The position numbers and the translations under genes were made by a program. From JBOGHU01 sp050742255 (GTDB lineage: Bacteria > Actinomycetota > Acidimicrobiia > Acidimicrobiales > CADCSY01): a stretch of DNA of 27,325 nucleotides. The stretch covers positions 1-27,325 of the forward strand of contig JBOGHU010000108.1 in the NCBI GenBank assembly GCA_050742255.1. The letters are read 5' to 3'. Within the stretch, counting starts at the first letter, position 1. Each line of letters starts with the position of its first letter. The notes beneath the pieces are model-generated. The model was not told the origin of the DNA, did no database searches, and worked only from the letters and a program-made list of their open reading frames with translations. Shown here in pieces: positions 22,078 through 27,325 of this stretch.

Positions 22078-22826
22078 CAGACCGCGTCGGCCAGGGCGTC
22101 CAGGCACACCCGGGCCAGCTCCGGCCGGCAGATGAGGAGGTCGGGAAGGTACGGGTCGGGCCGGTTGTAGAGCAGGGCGGAGCCGTCGACGCGCGAGGCG
22201 TGGAGGCCTGCGGCGGAGGCCACAGCCACCGGGGCGGCCGAGTCCCACTCGTACATCCCCCCGGCGTGGACGTACACGTCGGCGGCGCCGGTGACCACGG
22301 CCATGGCCTTGGCGCCGGCCGAGCCCAGGGGCACCACCTCCCCGCCCAGGGCGGCGGCGACGCGATCGGCGACGGCGGGGCGGCGGCTGCGGCTGGCCAC
22401 CACACGGGGAGGGCGTCCTGACGGGCCCGGCACCGAGGGCGGCGCGTCGGTGCCGACGACCACTCCCTGGGCCGGCAGGGCCACGGCCCCGGCCCTGACC
22501 AGGTGGGCCACCACCAGGGCCACGTGCACGGCCCAGTCGGTGCGCTCCGGCTCGCCGAACTCCCGGGTCCCGTCGAGGGGGTCCACGACCCACACCCGGG
22601 GCCGCCCCAGCCGGGCCTTGTCGTCGCCCCCCTCCTCGGAGAGCACGGCGTCCCCGGGACGGGCCTGGGCGAGGAGCTCGACCATGCGACGGTGGGCGCG
22701 ACGATCGCCCTCGTCCCCCAGCTCCCCCGCCGCCCACCCCGCCCCCTCGGCGCGGAGGGCCACCAGGAGCCGGCCCACCTCTTCCGCCACCTGGGCGGCG
22801 AGGCGGTGGTCGGAGACGGTCGTCAC
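22077..22826 (-). CDS. cysQ: CysQ-type 3'(2'),5'-bisphosphate nucleotidase/inositol monophosphatase-family phosphatase
   Basis: A 249-residue Mg2+-dependent, Li+-sensitive phosphatase family member. CysQ removes the 3'-phosphate from PAP and PAPS of sulfate assimilation, and actinobacterial homologues also hydrolyse inositol phosphates. The metal-binding motifs are LSEEGGDD (about 62-69), VVDPLDGTREF and the late YEWDSAAPVAVASAAGL; all acidic ligands appear intact. SRSRRPAV and GSAGAKAMAVVTGAADVYVH match CysQ. The start is GTG 22826; no strong ribosome-binding site is seen. No sulfate genes are nearby, so the physiological substrate is inferred from the family only. Confidence 0.88.
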   Translation of the reverse strand: MTTVSDHRLAAQVAEEVGRLLVALRAEGAGWAAGELGDEGDRRAHRRMVELLAQARPGDAVLSEEGGDDKARLGRPRVWVVDPLDGTREFGEPERTDWAVHVALVVAHLVRAGAVALPAQGVVVGTDAPPSVPGPSGRPPRVVASRSRRPAVADRVAAALGGEVVPLGSAGAKAMAVVTGAADVYVHAGGMYEWDSAAPVAVASAAGLHASRVDGSALLYNRPDPYLPDLLICRPELARVCLDALADAV

Positions 22827-22973
22827 CGGGCCGGCACCCGGGCCGGGGCCACGTCACCCCCGCCGCAGCGGGCGGTCGGCTCGGGCGCGGCGGCGGCGGC
22901 GGTCGGGCGGGTGGAACGACACCGCCCCGACCGTACCGGGCCCTCGCCTGCGGGGACCGCAGGGACTCACCGG

Positions 22974-22979
22974 TACCAT
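22974..22979 (+). promoter_or_regulatory. Candidate -10 box of kgd
   Basis: TACCAT lies eight bases before GTG 22988, giving a leaderless or nearly leaderless transcript. AAAGGA is also present but only one base from the start codon, too close for a normal Shine-Dalgarno. Confidence 0.3.
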
Positions 22980-22987
22980 CAAAGGAC

Positions 22988-26569
<3,582 letters not shown>

Positions 26570-26626
26570 GGCGCCGTGCCACCATCACCGATGGCATGAC
26601 GCCCGAGATGGTTGACTGTGGGTGAC

Positions 26627-27325
26627 ATGGCAGCCACCCACGTCGTCGTCGACGGCTCCAACATCGCCACCGAAGGTCGTTCCACCCCCAGCTTGCGCCA
26701 GCTCGACGAGGCGGTTCGGGCATTCCTCAAGGAGCGCCCCCACGACACCTGCACCGTCGTGGTCGACGCCACCTTCGAGCACCGCATCGAGCGCTCGGAG
26801 CAACAGGTGTACGAGGATGCGCTGGCGGCGGGGGAGATGGTCGCCCCCCCGGCGGGCACCATAGGGCGGGGTGACAAGTTCCTCCTCGAGATCGCCCACC
26901 GCACCGGCGCGACCGTCTTCTCCAACGACTCCTTCCAGGAGTTCCACGCCGAGTACGAGTGGCTGTTCGACGAGGGGCGCCTCATCGGGGGCAAGCCCGT
27001 GCCCGACGTGGGATGGATCTTCACCCCCCGGACCCCGGTGCGGGGGCCGCGGAGCCGCCTGGCCACCCAGTCGGCGACCAAGGCGACCAAGGCGGCCAAG
27101 GCGGCCAAGGCGGCCAAGAAGGCGGCGGCCCAGGTCGTGGAGAAGGCGACCAGGGCCGCCACCAAGGCCCCGGCCAAGGCCCGGTCCAGGGCCCGGTCGA
27201 GCGAGGCCCCGGCCAAGGCCCGGTCCAGGGCCCGGTCGAGCGAGGCCCCGGCCAAGGCCCGGTCCAGGGCCCGGTCGAGCGAGGCCCCGGCCAAGGCCCG
27301 GTCGAGCGAGGCCCCGGCCAAGGCT
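26627..27325 (+). CDS. NYN/Zc3h12a-like ribonuclease with basic repeat tail (runs off the window)
   Basis: The frame is open from ATG 26627 to the window end (233 codons seen). Residues 1-~140 form a PIN-like NYN domain of the Zc3h12a ribonuclease group: HVVVDGSNIATEGR (Asp9, Asn12), TVVVDATFEHR (Asp47), IGRGDKFLLEIA (Asp83) and TVFSNDSFQEF (Asp101), giving the usual acidic metal-binding pocket. GGKPVPDVGWIFTPRTPVRGP closes the domain. From about residue 150 the protein becomes a Lys/Ala tail of five ATK/AAK triplets, then 13-residue repeats rich in Lys, Ala, Arg and Ser, resembling histone H1 tails. RNA cleavage is inferred from the family. GTG 26618 would add three residues. The gene follows kgd by 57 bases. 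Confidence 0.85.
   Translation, partial: MAATHVVVDGSNIATEGRSTPSLRQLDEAVRAFLKERPHDTCTVVVDATFEHRIERSEQQVYEDALAAGEMVAPPAGTIGRGDKFLLEIAHRTGATVFSNDSFQEFHAEYEWLFDEGRLIGGKPVPDVGWIFTPRTPVRGPRSRLATQSATKATKAAKAAKAAKKAAAQVVEKATRAATKAPAKARSRARSSEAPAKARSRARSSEAPAKARSRARSSEAPAKARSSEAPAKA
27074..27118 (+). repeat. 9-base tandem repeat encoding ATK/AAK
   Basis: Five contiguous in-frame units, two GCGACCAAG and three GCGGCCAAG, encode the start of the lysine-alanine tail of the NYN protein. Confidence 0.8.
27167..27325 (+). repeat. 39-base tandem repeat in the NYN tail, truncated by the window end
   Basis: Three exact 39-base units (27167-27205, 27206-27244, 27245-27283) encode APAKARSRARSSE. A fourth unit (27284-27310) lacks 12 bases, removing SRAR, and a fifth begins at 27311. 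All units keep the reading frame. The exactness implies recent expansion. Confidence 0.9.

Noticed and set aside
26577..26600. Terminator hairpin after kgd
   Set aside because: Only weak overlapping five-base stems (TGCCA/TGGCA or CCATC/GATGG) are present; not convincing.
27167..27325. CRISPR-like array
   Set aside because: The 39-base units are directly adjacent with no spacers and keep the reading frame; they are a coding tandem repeat.

Overview
This window looks like chromosomal core DNA of a very high-GC actinobacterium, most likely of the class Acidimicrobiia (inference). GC is visibly above 70% by eye but was not counted. The evidence is the actinobacterial block metK-coaBC-rpoZ-gmk-mihF beside priA, a mycothiol S-conjugate amidase, a Kgd-type one-polypeptide 2-oxoglutarate decarboxylase/dehydrogenase, an actinobacterial NYN ribonuclease, heavy use of GTG and TTG starts, and many genes whose start codon lies 6-8 nt after a TANNNT-like -10 box, the pattern of leaderless mRNAs. 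I saw no tRNA, rRNA, CRISPR array, insertion sequence, phage gene or attachment site, and no gene-free stretch longer than about 200 bases.

Layout. 1-590 (minus): N-terminal part of priA. 648-2935 (plus): two overlapping lipoprotein genes, a DM13-domain protein and a vanadium-haloperoxidase/PAP2-like protein with a duplicated, partly decayed active site. They lie between priA and the housekeeping block. 2977-6901 (minus): mihF, gmk, rpoZ, coaBC and metK in transcription order, with a cold-shock gene upstream. 7103-10764: cation handling, with a tandem MgtE membrane protein and a PhoU/TrkA_C protein (plus) facing a CorA channel (minus) whose N-terminus carries a DGER repeat. 10886-12199 (plus): mycothiol conjugate amidase and an SCP2 protein. 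12231-14732 (minus): YdjC/ChbG-like deacetylase, secreted thermonuclease, beta-carbonic anhydrase, a 48-residue small protein and a muconolactone-isomerase-like protein.

14922-15122 (plus) is a small helical protein. 15112-16571 (minus) is an Fe-S RecB-family nuclease translationally coupled to a PAP2 phosphatase. 16743-21259 (minus) is a likely operon of an ABC1/UbiB kinase-like protein, a VanW/YoaR wall protein and a geranylgeranyl-reductase-family flavoprotein. 21342-22021 (plus) holds a ferritin-like protein and a small acidic protein; 22077-22826 (minus) is cysQ. 22988-26569 (plus) is kgd, and the window ends in an NYN ribonuclease with a histone-H1-like, tandemly repeated tail.

Most genes are ordinary for the lineage. 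The features most worth a second look are the double-site haloperoxidase paired with DM13, the repeat tail on the NYN nuclease, the DGER repeat on CorA, a perfect 11-bp inverted repeat at 16661-16708, a perfect 12-bp hairpin just inside the PAP2 gene, and the density of apparent leaderless promoters. I did not find a clearly new multi-gene defence or mobile system.
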